Positions 19,588 to 29,379 of a DNA stretch of 64,000 bases are shown piece after piece. Location: NCBI GenBank assembly GCA_947630125.1, contig CANRGO010000001.1, forward strand, positions 26,246 through 90,245. The letters run 5' to 3'. The number at the start of each line of letters is the position of its first letter. Within the stretch, counting starts at the first letter, position 1. Under the pieces are notes generated by a model. That model did not search any database and was not told where the DNA came from. It saw nothing but the letters and a program-made list of their open reading frames with translations. The translations under genes and the position numbers were made by a program. This DNA is from an uncultured Lachnospiraceae bacterium. Its GTDB lineage: Bacteria > Bacillota > Clostridia > Lachnospirales > Lachnospiraceae.

Positions 19588-19989
19588 TTGAGAAATACGA
19601 TTGTGTATGTAAAGGGAATTATAAAAAAAGAAAACAAGTATCTTGTTTTGAAGAAGTGGATGGATGATCGAATTCCAGATCCTTTTGTATGGGAATTTAT
19701 TGATGGAGAAGTTAGCTTTGGAGAAGCACCAGATGATTGTGTTCTTCGTTTGATACGAGATCGCCTTGGAGTAGATGGGACGATTGAACGTGTTGTTTAT
19801 ACCTGGTCTATGATGTTAGGAGATACCCATGGGATTGGAATCGCTTATGTATGCAATACGGATAGCGATGAATCTCAGTTTGTTCTGACAGAAGAATATG
19901 GTGGATTTGATTGGATCGAAAGAGACCAGTTTGAATATTATATTGAGAATCGTTATGTATTAAAAGATTTGGAAGGCGTTGAACTATAG
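19588..19989 (+). CDS. Nudix-like protein with degenerate Nudix box
   Basis: GEVSFGEAPDDCVLRLIRDRLGV aligns to GX5EX7REUXEEXGU but lacks the REUXEE glutamates; TTG start behind GGAGG. Confidence 0.65.
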   Translation: MRNTIVYVKGIIKKENKYLVLKKWMDDRIPDPFVWEFIDGEVSFGEAPDDCVLRLIRDRLGVDGTIERVVYTWSMMLGDTHGIGIAYVCNTDSDESQFVLTEEYGGFDWIERDQFEYYIENRYVLKDLEGVEL

Positions 19990-20003
19990 GGCAACGCTTT
20001 TCC
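19975..20003 (+). terminator. Possible intrinsic terminator
   Basis: GCGTTG...CAACGC followed by TTTTCC, overlapping the stop codon of the Nudix-like ORF. Confidence 0.45.
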
Positions 20004-20043
20004 TATGGGCATCATAGAATAGATAAAGGGAAGGTAGTAGAAG

Positions 20044-20973
20044 ATGATTCAGAAACTGATTGCAAAAATTGAAACAAGAAATGCTCCGATTGTTGTAGGC
20101 TTAGATCCTATGATGGGATTTATTCCAGAACATATTAAAAGCCAAGCATTTGCAGAATTTGGAGAGACCTTAAAGGGAGCCGGGGAAGCAATCTGGCAAT
20201 ACAATAAAGGAATCATTGATGCAACTTATGATTTAATTCCAGCAGTTAAGCCTCAAATAGCCATGTATGAACAGTTTGGTATTGAAGGTCTGATTGCCTA
20301 TCAGAAGACTCTTGACTATGCCAGAGAAAAAGATTTGGTTATTATTGGAGATATTAAACGAGGGGATATCGGTTCCACTTCAGAAGCTTATGCAGTTGGA
20401 CATTTGGGAAAAGTTAAGGTAGGAAGTAATTCTTATTATGGATTTCAGGAAGATTTTTCTACCGTAAATCCATATCTGGGCTCAGATGGAATCAAACCTT
20501 TTCTTGATGTATGCAGAGAAGAGAAAAAGGGTATTTTTGTATTAGTAAAAACCTCTAATCCAAGCAGTGGGGAATTCCAGGATCAGTTGATTGGGAATCA
20601 GCCACTTTATGAAAAAGTTGGAGAAAAGGTTGCAGAATGGGGCGATACCTTAATGGGAGATTCTTATTCCTATGTTGGTGCAGTAGTTGGAGCGACTTAT
20701 CCAGAAATGGGAAAAACATTACGCAAAATCATGCCTAAAACTTACATACTGGTTCCGGGTTATGGCGCACAAGGTGGTAAAGGAGAGGATTTGGTACACT
20801 TCTTTAATGCAGATGGTCTTGGTGCGATTGTAAATTCTTCAAGGGGAATTATTGCAGCTTATCAAAGTGCTCAATATAAGGAACGTTTTACACCAGAAAA
20901 TTATGCCGATGCTTCCAGACAGGCTGTGCTTGATATGTTAGAAGATATTCAGGGAGCTTTAGCAAAAAAATAA
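20044..20973 (+). CDS. pyrF: Orotidine-5'-phosphate decarboxylase
   Basis: VVGLDPMM, IGDIKRGDIGSTSEAYA, LVPGYGAQGG; long (type 2) PyrF. Confidence 0.94.
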   Translation: MIQKLIAKIETRNAPIVVGLDPMMGFIPEHIKSQAFAEFGETLKGAGEAIWQYNKGIIDATYDLIPAVKPQIAMYEQFGIEGLIAYQKTLDYAREKDLVIIGDIKRGDIGSTSEAYAVGHLGKVKVGSNSYYGFQEDFSTVNPYLGSDGIKPFLDVCREEKKGIFVLVKTSNPSSGEFQDQLIGNQPLYEKVGEKVAEWGDTLMGDSYSYVGAVVGATYPEMGKTLRKIMPKTYILVPGYGAQGGKGEDLVHFFNADGLGAIVNSSRGIIAAYQSAQYKERFTPENYADASRQAVLDMLEDIQGALAKK

Positions 20974-21002
20974 AAATATATAAATAGGAGATCTTGCTTA
21001 AG

Positions 21003-21677
21003 ATGGAACAGTACAAACAAGAATTTATAGAATTTATGGTTCATTGCAACGTGTTGAAATTTGGAGACTTTGTCACGAAAAGTGGTAGAAAAACACCTTT
21101 TTTCATAAATACAGGCTTTTATAGAACCGGTGGACAACTGAAAAAACTTGGAGAGTATTATGCAAAAGCGATTCATGATAAATTTGGATTGGATTTTGAC
21201 GTTTTATTCGGACCTGCTTATAAGGGAATTCCTTTAACGGTAGCAACAACGATGGCTATCAGTGATTTGTATGGAATCGATATTCGCTATTGTTCTAATC
21301 GAAAAGAAGAAAAAGATCATGGAGACACGGGCATCTTGCTTGGAAGTCCAATACAGGAAGAAGATAGAATTATCTTTATCGAAGATGTTACCACATCTGG
21401 AAAATCCATTGATGAAACCATGCCAATCTTAAAATCTCAGGGAGCAAAACATATCATTGGTTTGGTAATTTCTGTGGATCGTATGGAAAGAGGCAAAACA
21501 AATGTTAGCGCATTAACAGAACTCAAAGAAAACTACGGTTTAACCACGACGGCGATTGTTACCATGGAAGAAGTTATTGAACATTTGTATCTAAGACCAA
21601 TTAATGGTAAAATACTCATCGACGAGAACATGAAACAGGCAATTGATGCTTATTATGAAGAATACGGTGTAAAATAA
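21003..21677 (+). CDS. pyrE: Orotate phosphoribosyltransferase
   Basis: PRPP motif RIIFIEDVTTSGKSIDE, FGPAYKGIPL; ATG at 21003 (TTG 20994 possible). Confidence 0.94.
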   Translation: MEQYKQEFIEFMVHCNVLKFGDFVTKSGRKTPFFINTGFYRTGGQLKKLGEYYAKAIHDKFGLDFDVLFGPAYKGIPLTVATTMAISDLYGIDIRYCSNRKEEKDHGDTGILLGSPIQEEDRIIFIEDVTTSGKSIDETMPILKSQGAKHIIGLVISVDRMERGKTNVSALTELKENYGLTTTAIVTMEEVIEHLYLRPINGKILIDENMKQAIDAYYEEYGVK

Positions 21678-21697
21678 CACAAAGTGAGGTATTTTCA

Positions 21698-21850
21698 ATG
21701 AATGAGAAAATCTACAAAGTTATGCAAGGTGCAGGTGCATGGAATATTGTACTTGGAATCTGTGCTATTACTCTTGGAATAGCAGGTGGAGTTTTACTGA
21801 TTATCAGTGGGGCAAAATTAAACGCCAGTAAATCAAAACTTTTATTTTAA
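21698..21850 (+). CDS. 50-aa small hydrophobic protein, below the ORF-track cutoff
   Basis: ATG after GTGAGG; MNEKIYKVMQGAGAWNIVLGICAITLGIAGGVLLIISGAKLNASKSKLLF*, one or two TM segments. Confidence 0.7.
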   Translation: MNEKIYKVMQGAGAWNIVLGICAITLGIAGGVLLIISGAKLNASKSKLLF

Positions 21851-21871
21851 TGAAGGTAGTCTGGAGGCTGT

Positions 21872-22195
21872 ATGAGCCGCAAACGTAATTACATTTTTAC
21901 TACGAAAAACCAATCAAAAAAGGCAATTATGGCAACCGCTTTGGGTTTGATATCCTTAGCGGCGGTTATATTGTCTATTTTTTTTACTTATCAACAGAGA
22001 GCTGAGGCACCAATCCAGTATGGAAGCAGCTTATTTCTTGCTACGATTTTTGCTATGACAGGCATTGTTCTGGCATTTCTCTCCATTCGGGAAAAGGAGA
22101 GCTATCGTTTTTTTCCTTACTTTGGACTAGTTTTAAATTGCCTGGTAGTTTTTATTAACAGCTTTATTTTATTTGCAGGAGCGTATGGATTATGA
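21872..22195 (+). CDS. Small membrane protein (DUF6142-like)
   Basis: Three hydrophobic segments; overlaps next start by 4 nt. Confidence 0.6.
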   Translation: MSRKRNYIFTTKNQSKKAIMATALGLISLAAVILSIFFTYQQRAEAPIQYGSSLFLATIFAMTGIVLAFLSIREKESYRFFPYFGLVLNCLVVFINSFILFAGAYGL

Positions 22196-24294
22196 AAATT
22201 GACATGAATCAAGAAGAAATAGAATTTATAAAAGAGCGTTTTTATCTATGCAAAGAACGAATTGAAGGTTTGGAGGGCAAGTGGGAACTTCCAGAACCAT
22301 ATTTAGAATATTTTTCTAGAACAGGTTTATATCTTAAGGAAATGATAGAACTGTTTTTGAATTTGGAACAGTTGGAAGAAAAAAAAGACTGGTTTCAAAA
22401 GAAATCCATAGAAACCTTACTAGCAGAAAATCATGTACTTTATCAGGATATTTTAGAAGAAAATTATAACAATAGTTTTACGAATCCCAAAAATGCTGTG
22501 GAAAAGTTTGGAGAAACCTATGGGAAGCTCTTTTCGTTTTTGTCCACAGAATTAAGAAGTTTAGTGGTGTTTGCCTATGAAAGTGACTGGTATTTATTTA
22601 CCATACGTCTAGAACTCTTTTTGGAAATTTATCATAGTTTTTTTGAAGCCTTTGAAGAAGAAAAAGCAGAACCAGATTTTGAAAATATTAGACAAATAAT
22701 CTATTGGTTCATCAGTGATTATAGTGAAATAGAAGTGGAAAATCGCATTTTAGAACAACTTGATCCTGCAGGAGATTTTACCTATGAGATTATCATGAAT
22801 CGAGATTTGCATGATCTTAGCTATCTTTTTGAATATGGAGAATATGTGACAGAGCAGGAACTAAAAATGGCGGAGCATATTAATCAGTTAGATGACAGTG
22901 TGATTGCAGCCATGGCAGACACCTATACAGAAGGATTTCGTATGGGTTTTGTAAATGGAAACAAGGATTTAAGCCGTAAAAAAGTAGTAAATATTCGATA
23001 CAGTCTGGGCTTTGAACGAGTTGTGAAAAAGGCAATTGAAAACTTTGAAAAGATGGGATTAAAACCCACTCTTTATCGTGCGGGATACTCTATTTTTAAT
23101 AAAACAGGGGTAAATAAAGTCGGATTTTTGGGTGCTAATCCGAACAAACAGTTTGACTACGATCATAAAGATGATAAAGCTCTGTATTTTGATAAATTAT
23201 ACATGAATCGTCGTTTGGAAATCTTAAAAACCACCTATGAAAAACATAAAGAACAGGCAGCTTTATTTGCAGGTCCTGCGGTGATTGAGATATTTGGAGA
23301 AGCACCTTTTGAACCTGCTCAGAATTCATATGCTTATACCTTATCGGATTTACAGCAAAAGTTATCCGTTGAATTTGCTATCAAAGCCGGAGACATTACC
23401 AATCAGTATATTAAGGGAGAAGAAAGAAGTTTTACCATCATTGCCTTTCCTACGCCTGCGATTGGGGATGACTTCAAAGAGATTTTTAATGAAGTGATTC
23501 GCATTAACACACTGGATGCCAAGTTGTATGGAGAGATTCAGAATACTATAATTGAAAGTTTGGATCAGGCAAGTTTTGTTGAAATAAAAGGAATGAATAA
23601 CAATCATACCTTGCTTACCGTAGCACTTCAACCACTTACAAATCCAGAAAAGGAAACCATATTTGAAAACTGTGTTGCGGATGTAAATATCCCGGTAGGA
23701 GAAGTGTTTACTTCACCAGTACTGAAAGGAACCAATGGAATTCTTCATGTATCCGAAGTGTTCTTAAATGAACTTCGCTATGAAAATTTGGAAATAACAT
23801 TTACCGATGGAATGATCACAGATTATCGCTGTACGAATTTTACAACCGAGACGGAAAACAAAAAATATATGAAGGAAAATATTTTATTTCATCATGAATC
23901 CTTACCACTTGGAGAATTTGCCATAGGCACCAATACCACAGCCTATGTGGTTACACAAAAATATAAAATGGCAGATAAAATGCCCATTTTGATTGCAGAA
24001 AAGATGGGACCTCACTTTGCCGTTGGGGATACCTGTTATTCTCACAGCGAAGATGTAAAAGTGTATAATCCCAATGGAAAAGAAATTATTGCTAGAGATA
24101 ATGAAGTGTCTCTTTTACGAAAAGAAGATAGTCAGAAAGCGTATTTTAACTGTCATACAGATATCACGATACCTTATGATGAGTTAGGTGAACTAACAGC
24201 AATTAAGAAAGATGGCAGCCGAATTCCAATTATTATAGAAGGAAGATTTGTTCTGCCTGGTTGCGAAGAGTTAAATAAGGCTTTTGTTAGATAA
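22192..24294 (+). CDS. M29-family-like aminopeptidase with long N-terminal extension
   Basis: C-terminal part has FVEIKGMNNNHTLLTVALQPL, ADVNIPVGEVFTSPVLKGTNGILH, typical of M29 thermophilic-type metallopeptidases. Confidence 0.78.
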   Translation: MKIDMNQEEIEFIKERFYLCKERIEGLEGKWELPEPYLEYFSRTGLYLKEMIELFLNLEQLEEKKDWFQKKSIETLLAENHVLYQDILEENYNNSFTNPKNAVEKFGETYGKLFSFLSTELRSLVVFAYESDWYLFTIRLELFLEIYHSFFEAFEEEKAEPDFENIRQIIYWFISDYSEIEVENRILEQLDPAGDFTYEIIMNRDLHDLSYLFEYGEYVTEQELKMAEHINQLDDSVIAAMADTYTEGFRMGFVNGNKDLSRKKVVNIRYSLGFERVVKKAIENFEKMGLKPTLYRAGYSIFNKTGVNKVGFLGANPNKQFDYDHKDDKALYFDKLYMNRRLEILKTTYEKHKEQAALFAGPAVIEIFGEAPFEPAQNSYAYTLSDLQQKLSVEFAIKAGDITNQYIKGEERSFTIIAFPTPAIGDDFKEIFNEVIRINTLDAKLYGEIQNTIIESLDQASFVEIKGMNNNHTLLTVALQPLTNPEKETIFENCVADVNIPVGEVFTSPVLKGTNGILHVSEVFLNELRYENLEITFTDGMITDYRCTNFTTETENKKYMKENILFHHESLPLGEFAIGTNTTAYVVTQKYKMADKMPILIAEKMGPHFAVGDTCYSHSEDVKVYNPNGKEIIARDNEVSLLRKEDSQKAYFNCHTDITIPYDELGELTAIKKDGSRIPIIIEGRFVLPGCEELNKAFVR

Positions 24295-24432
24295 AGTGCA
24301 TGATTTTGCTACAGATAGTCAGTGGAAATCGTAGGTATTAACAATTGACTTTCAAAACAGTTTTTTAGTAAACTGTTAGTAATATTCTGGCTAGCTGTCA
24401 GAGGAATTTTTTAGTAAGAGAGGAAAAGAAAA

Positions 24433-25458
24433 ATGGATTACAAAAATGCAGGCGTTGATATTGAAGCAGGGTACAAATCAGTAGAGTTAATGAAGGAACA
24501 CGTGAAAAAAACCATGAGACCTGAAGTTCTTGGTTCTTTGGGAGGTTTTTCAGGTGCGTTTTCCATGGAGAAGTTTAAAGATATGGAAAAACCAACCCTT
24601 GTTTCAGGTACTGACGGAGTTGGAACGAAACTGAAATTAGCATTTTTAATGGATAAACATGATACCATCGGTATTGACTGTGTTGCCATGTGTGTGAATG
24701 ATATCGCCTGTGCAGGTGGTGAACCATTATTTTTCTTAGATTATATTGCCTGTGGTAAAAATTTCCCTGAAAAGATTGCAACGATTGTAAAAGGTGTTGC
24801 AGAGGGTTGTATTCAATCAAGTGCTGCGCTAATTGGCGGAGAAACAGCAGAAATGCCAGGTTTTTATCCAGAAGATGAATATGACCTTGCTGGATTTGCA
24901 GTAGGTGTTGTAGATGAAAAAGATCTGATTAGCGGTGTAAATATCAAAGCGGGAGATACCCTGATAGCGATTGCATCTTCAGGAATTCATAGCAATGGAT
25001 TTTCCTTGGTTCGTAAAGTATTTCCGATGACAAAAGAAACCTTAGATACACATTATGAAGTTCTTGGAAGAACACTTGGAGAAGCTTTAATTGAACCCAC
25101 TAAGATTTATGTGAAAGCACTTCGCTCGGTTAAAGAAGCGAAGGTTGTTATCAAGGGCTGCAGTCATATCACTGGTGGTGGTTTTTATGAAAATATCCCA
25201 CGTATGTTACCTGAGGGTATTTGTGCAGTGGTGCATAAGGACAGCTATGAACTGCCTGCGATCTTTAAGCTTTTACAGGAAACAGGACAGATTCAGGATG
25301 AAATGATGTATAATACTTACAACATGGGAGTGGGTATGATACTTGCAGTTGATCCAGCGGATGTAGAGAAAACACTTGCTGTGATAAATGCAAGTGGAGA
25401 AAAGGCTTGGGTGATTGGAGAAACAATTTCAAATGATAAGGGAGTACAGATATGCTAA
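24433..25458 (+). CDS. purM: Phosphoribosylformylglycinamidine cyclo-ligase
   Basis: [49 protein letters not shown]. Confidence 0.96.
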   Translation: MDYKNAGVDIEAGYKSVELMKEHVKKTMRPEVLGSLGGFSGAFSMEKFKDMEKPTLVSGTDGVGTKLKLAFLMDKHDTIGIDCVAMCVNDIACAGGEPLFFLDYIACGKNFPEKIATIVKGVAEGCIQSSAALIGGETAEMPGFYPEDEYDLAGFAVGVVDEKDLISGVNIKAGDTLIAIASSGIHSNGFSLVRKVFPMTKETLDTHYEVLGRTLGEALIEPTKIYVKALRSVKEAKVVIKGCSHITGGGFYENIPRMLPEGICAVVHKDSYELPAIFKLLQETGQIQDEMMYNTYNMGVGMILAVDPADVEKTLAVINASGEKAWVIGETISNDKGVQIC

Positions 25459-26078
25459 GAATGGTTGTCTGTATTTCAGGTGGCGGAACTAATTTGGGAG
25501 CCATTATAAAGGCCTTGGAAGAACAACAGATTAAACAAACCAAGATCGTTGGGGTGTTTTCTAATAATCCAAACGCTTATGGATTACAAAGAGCAAAGGC
25601 TGCAGGACTAGACACCTGTTGCCTATCACCAAAAACATTTGAAACCAGAGAATTATTCAACCATGCCTTCTTAGAAGCTGTGGATAACTGGAAACCAGAT
25701 TTGATTGTTCTTGCAGGATTTCTTGTAAATATTCCAACGGAATTAATTGATAAATATCCAAATCGTATTATGAATATTCACCCATCCTTAATACCAGCTT
25801 TTTGTGGAGTTGGTTATTATGGACTTAAGGTTCATGAAGGAGTTCTAAGTCGAGGAGTTAAAGTGACTGGGGCAACGGTTCATTTTGTAGATGCAGGTTG
25901 TGACACTGGACCAATTATACTTCAAAAAGCAGTGGAAGTATTACCTTCCGATACACCAAAGAGTTTACAGCAAAGAGTTATGGAAGAAGCAGAATGGGTT
26001 ATTTTACCTCAGGCAATTGGCCTTTTTGCAGAAAACAAAATTCAAGTACTGGAGCACAAGGTAATTATAGAAGCATAA
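25452..26078 (+). CDS. purN: Phosphoribosylglycinamide formyltransferase
   Basis: [45 protein letters not shown]; overlaps purM. Confidence 0.95.
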   Translation: MLRMVVCISGGGTNLGAIIKALEEQQIKQTKIVGVFSNNPNAYGLQRAKAAGLDTCCLSPKTFETRELFNHAFLEAVDNWKPDLIVLAGFLVNIPTELIDKYPNRIMNIHPSLIPAFCGVGYYGLKVHEGVLSRGVKVTGATVHFVDAGCDTGPIILQKAVEVLPSDTPKSLQQRVMEEAEWVILPQAIGLFAENKIQVLEHKVIIEA

Positions 26079-26120
26079 AAGAAACTTCACATAAATGTTA
26101 AGAAAGGTATAATAATTAAT

Positions 26121-27392
26121 ATGAATGTTTTGATTGTAGGCGGAGGCGGAAGAGAACATGCCATAGCGGTAAGTATCTTAAAGAGCCCAAGAGTAAAAAA
26201 ATTATACTGTGTACCAGGAAATGCTGGAATAGCAAGCATTGCAACCTGTGAACCAATTTCTGTTATGGACTTTGATCATATCATTGCCTTTGCAAAAGAA
26301 AAGGCGATTGATTTTGCAATTGTTGGACCAGATGATCCACTGGTAGGTGGATTGGTAGATCGATTTGAAGAAGCTGGAATCAAAACATTTGGTCCTCGTA
26401 AAAATGCAGCACTTCTGGAAGGAAGTAAAGCCTTTTCAAAAGACCTAATGAAAAAATACCATATTCCGACTGCAGCATACGAAAATTTTGACTCTGCAAA
26501 AGATGCAATCAACTATCTGGAATCCTGTGATTTTCCAATTGTGTTAAAAGCAGATGGATTGGCGCTTGGAAAGGGTGTTTTAATTTGTGAAACAAAGGAA
26601 GATGCCGTTTTGGGTGTAAAATCCATTATGGAAAATAAAGATTTTGGTAACGCTGGCAATCGTATGGTTATAGAAGAATTTATGACAGGTCGTGAAGTAT
26701 CTGTTTTAGCCTTTGTGGATGGGCATACAATCAAAACGATGACCAGTGCACAAGATCATAAGAGAGCAGAGGATCATGACAAAGGTTTAAATACAGGAGG
26801 AATGGGAACTTTTTCACCCAGTCCGTTTTATACAGAGGAAGTAGATCAGTTCTGTAAAGAATTTGTTTATCAGAAAACAGTGGATGCACTGCTACAGGAA
26901 GGTCGTGAATTCAAAGGAATTATTTTCTTTGGACTTATGCTCACACCCAATGGACCCAGAGTATTAGAATACAATGCCAGATTTGGTGATCCTGAAACAC
27001 AGGTAGTTCTCCCCCGTATGAAAAATGATTTGTTAGAAGTGATGGAAGCTTGTATTGATGGAACCCTTGATCAGATAGAACTGGAATTTGAAGATAATGC
27101 TGCAGTTTGCGTAGTGCTTGCTTCCAAAGGATATCCACTTTCTTATGAAAAGGGAATTCCAATGTCAGGATTTGAAGCATTTGATGGAAAAGAGGAGTAC
27201 TATTGTTTCCATGCAGGAACAGCCTTAAAGGATGGACAGATTGTAACCAATGGAGGACGTGTTCTTGGAATCACAGGTGTTGGATCAAATCTGATTGAAG
27301 CAAGACAAAAAGCATATGAAGCTACAAATTGGATTAATTTTTCCAGTAAATATATGAGAACAGACATTGGAAAGGCGATTGATGAAGCTTAA
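26121..27392 (+). CDS. purD: Phosphoribosylamine--glycine ligase
   Basis: VLIVGGGGREHAI, KADGLALGKGV, EYNARFGDPETQ. Confidence 0.96.
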   Translation: MNVLIVGGGGREHAIAVSILKSPRVKKLYCVPGNAGIASIATCEPISVMDFDHIIAFAKEKAIDFAIVGPDDPLVGGLVDRFEEAGIKTFGPRKNAALLEGSKAFSKDLMKKYHIPTAAYENFDSAKDAINYLESCDFPIVLKADGLALGKGVLICETKEDAVLGVKSIMENKDFGNAGNRMVIEEFMTGREVSVLAFVDGHTIKTMTSAQDHKRAEDHDKGLNTGGMGTFSPSPFYTEEVDQFCKEFVYQKTVDALLQEGREFKGIIFFGLMLTPNGPRVLEYNARFGDPETQVVLPRMKNDLLEVMEACIDGTLDQIELEFEDNAAVCVVLASKGYPLSYEKGIPMSGFEAFDGKEEYYCFHAGTALKDGQIVTNGGRVLGITGVGSNLIEARQKAYEATNWINFSSKYMRTDIGKAIDEA

Positions 27393-27452
27393 AAACAGAT
27401 TGGGCACGTAGATGAAACAGCCCCGGTATTCAAAGGAAAGGAACGTGATTGC

Positions 27453-27902
27453 ATGGATCGTAACATATTAGATTTAGATTATTATCACAGACCAAAAGTT
27501 TGTAAGTTATGTGGAGGGGTTATGGTATTCAAAGGAGTAGGTGAATACCAATGTGAAGATTGTAAAGCTGCTGAATATGACGATTATGGAAAAGTAAGGC
27601 ATTTTATAGAAAATCATAGAGGAGCAACTGCGGCAGCAATTGAAGAGGCAACTGGAGTAAGTCAGAGGACGATAAGACAGATGCTTCGAGAATCAAGACT
27701 GGAAGTAACTGCTGATTCCAGAGCATTTTTGCATTGTGAAATCTGTAATGTCAGTATTCGCTATGGTCGATTCTGTAGTAAGTGTGAAACCAATTATCAT
27801 GCTGCTGTGGAATTACAACAAAGAAAAGAAAAGCAACTTCGTGGCTTTGGACAAGCGACTAAAGGTCAAGAAGGTTCAAAACGTTTTGATCGAAATAAAT
27901 AA
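27453..27902 (+). CDS. Zinc-ribbon/HTH protein resembling the flagellar-operon YvyF-type family
   Basis: CKLCGG...CEDC and CEIC...CSKC ribbons flanking an HTH (AAIEEATGVSQRTIRQML). Confidence 0.6.
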   Translation: MDRNILDLDYYHRPKVCKLCGGVMVFKGVGEYQCEDCKAAEYDDYGKVRHFIENHRGATAAAIEEATGVSQRTIRQMLRESRLEVTADSRAFLHCEICNVSIRYGRFCSKCETNYHAAVELQQRKEKQLRGFGQATKGQEGSKRFDRNK

Positions 27903-27937
27903 TTCTTAGACCGTAGTGGTCGGAAGGATGTAATGAT

Positions 27938-29314
27938 ATGAAAAAACAAACAAATCGACATGATAATATGGAAAAGAAATTACAAAATCTTAGTAAGAGA
28001 ATCAAAGGATTCCTTATAGGTAGTGTATGTGTTTTTTGTTTACTCATACCAATACAGTCATTAGCTGAAAGTGGCACGATTACATCGGAAAGTGTTAATA
28101 TCAGAGCAAATGCCAATACAGCCAGTACGGTAATTGGAAGCGCGTTAAAGGGTAATACCGTTGACATTATCGGGAAAGTAACTGCAGCCGATGGATTTGT
28201 GTGGTATCAGGTTTATGTAGATGCCACAACAAAAGGATTTATTCGTTCTGATATGGTAAGTACCACAGATACTATACCAAATATTACCATTACAACTGCT
28301 GAAACTACACAGATAGCAACCATTACTGGAAATGGGGTGTGGGTGAGAAGTGAACCTTCCACCAAAACAGGGACAACATTAGTTAGCTTGGAAAAGGGAA
28401 TGAATGTAAATCTGTTAAAGTCAGAAGGTGACTGGAGTCATGTTAATTTTGTAAAAGATGGTACTTTGGTGGAAGGCTATATTTGGGCAGATTATGTTTC
28501 GCTTGGAGATCTTGATCTCAGTGAACCAGAAATAGAGGAAGTGGTTACTCCGGAAGAACCGAACACTACGGACCCTTTGGAAGATGATTTAGAAACCACA
28601 GACCAAAATGCCTATGTTGAGCGTGGTGCTGTGGTCCAAAAAAATGGAGTCCGAGTACGAAGTGATGCATCAACAAGTGCATCCATGGTAGGAAGCGTAG
28701 ATCAAAACGATGCAGTAACCGTGATAGGTGAAAAGACAGATTCTACTGGAGCTTTGTGGTATAACATTCGATTTGTATTTCTTGAGGAAGAAACCATGGG
28801 TTATGTTCGCGGAGATTTTCTGGTTGTAGAAGAAGTAATCGTGGAAGAGCCTGTTGTGGAAGAACCTGTTGAGGAAGAGCCAGTTGTTGAAGAGCCAGTC
28901 GTAGAAGAAACAACAGACCCAGTTCTACAACCAGATGGTTCCCTGGTACTGAATGAACCAGAAGAGGAAAAAAGTAACAAAGCACTTATTTGGGTAATTC
29001 AGATTCTGATACTATTAGTAATTGCAGGTACTTTTGTTTATTTGAAATTAACAGATTATGTTGATCATAAAGCAGATAAAAAACCGCTTAGAAAAAAAGT
29101 CTATGAAAAGCCTAAGAAAAGTTTTGTGAAACAAGTTGCCGTAGAGGAAACGAAAATTCAGGAAAGCCAGAGGATGCAGGATAAAGTTCATACAGGACAA
29201 ATACCTGTGGTTGACCCCTATGAGCAAATGGAACAGAAAACAGTTAGCATCGCGGATATAGAGGAAGAAGACGATATGGAACTTCTCTTTTTAAATAGTG
29301 ATTCAATGGAATAA
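27938..29314 (+). CDS. Membrane-anchored protein with three bacterial SH3 domains
   Basis: Signal/TM N-terminus, three SH3b-like repeats (VNIRANANTAST, VWVRSEPSTKTG, VRVRSDASTSAS), VEEP-rich linker, TM near 28990-29050. Confidence 0.85.
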   Translation: MKKQTNRHDNMEKKLQNLSKRIKGFLIGSVCVFCLLIPIQSLAESGTITSESVNIRANANTASTVIGSALKGNTVDIIGKVTAADGFVWYQVYVDATTKGFIRSDMVSTTDTIPNITITTAETTQIATITGNGVWVRSEPSTKTGTTLVSLEKGMNVNLLKSEGDWSHVNFVKDGTLVEGYIWADYVSLGDLDLSEPEIEEVVTPEEPNTTDPLEDDLETTDQNAYVERGAVVQKNGVRVRSDASTSASMVGSVDQNDAVTVIGEKTDSTGALWYNIRFVFLEEETMGYVRGDFLVVEEVIVEEPVVEEPVEEEPVVEEPVVEETTDPVLQPDGSLVLNEPEEEKSNKALIWVIQILILLVIAGTFVYLKLTDYVDHKADKKPLRKKVYEKPKKSFVKQVAVEETKIQESQRMQDKVHTGQIPVVDPYEQMEQKTVSIADIEEEDDMELLFLNSDSME

Positions 29315-29328
29315 AAAAGGCAACTTGG

Positions 29329-29355
29329 AAAGCTCTATGAAAATAGGGCTTTTCT
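29329..29355 (+). terminator. Stem-loop, possible terminator
   Basis: AAAGCTCTAT-GAAA-ATAGGGCTTT, 10-bp stem with one G-U pair, then TTC. Confidence 0.5.
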
Positions 29356-29379
29356 GAAACTTAGAAAGGAATCTTAACA

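Noticed and set aside
24295-24432. Purine riboswitch upstream of purM
   Set aside because: No three-way-junction consensus seen; only a short palindrome
28840-28915. VEEP-encoding near-repeats as a possible minisatellite or CRISPR-like array
   Set aside because: Short imperfect protein-level repeats in an acidic linker of the SH3 protein; no regular spacers
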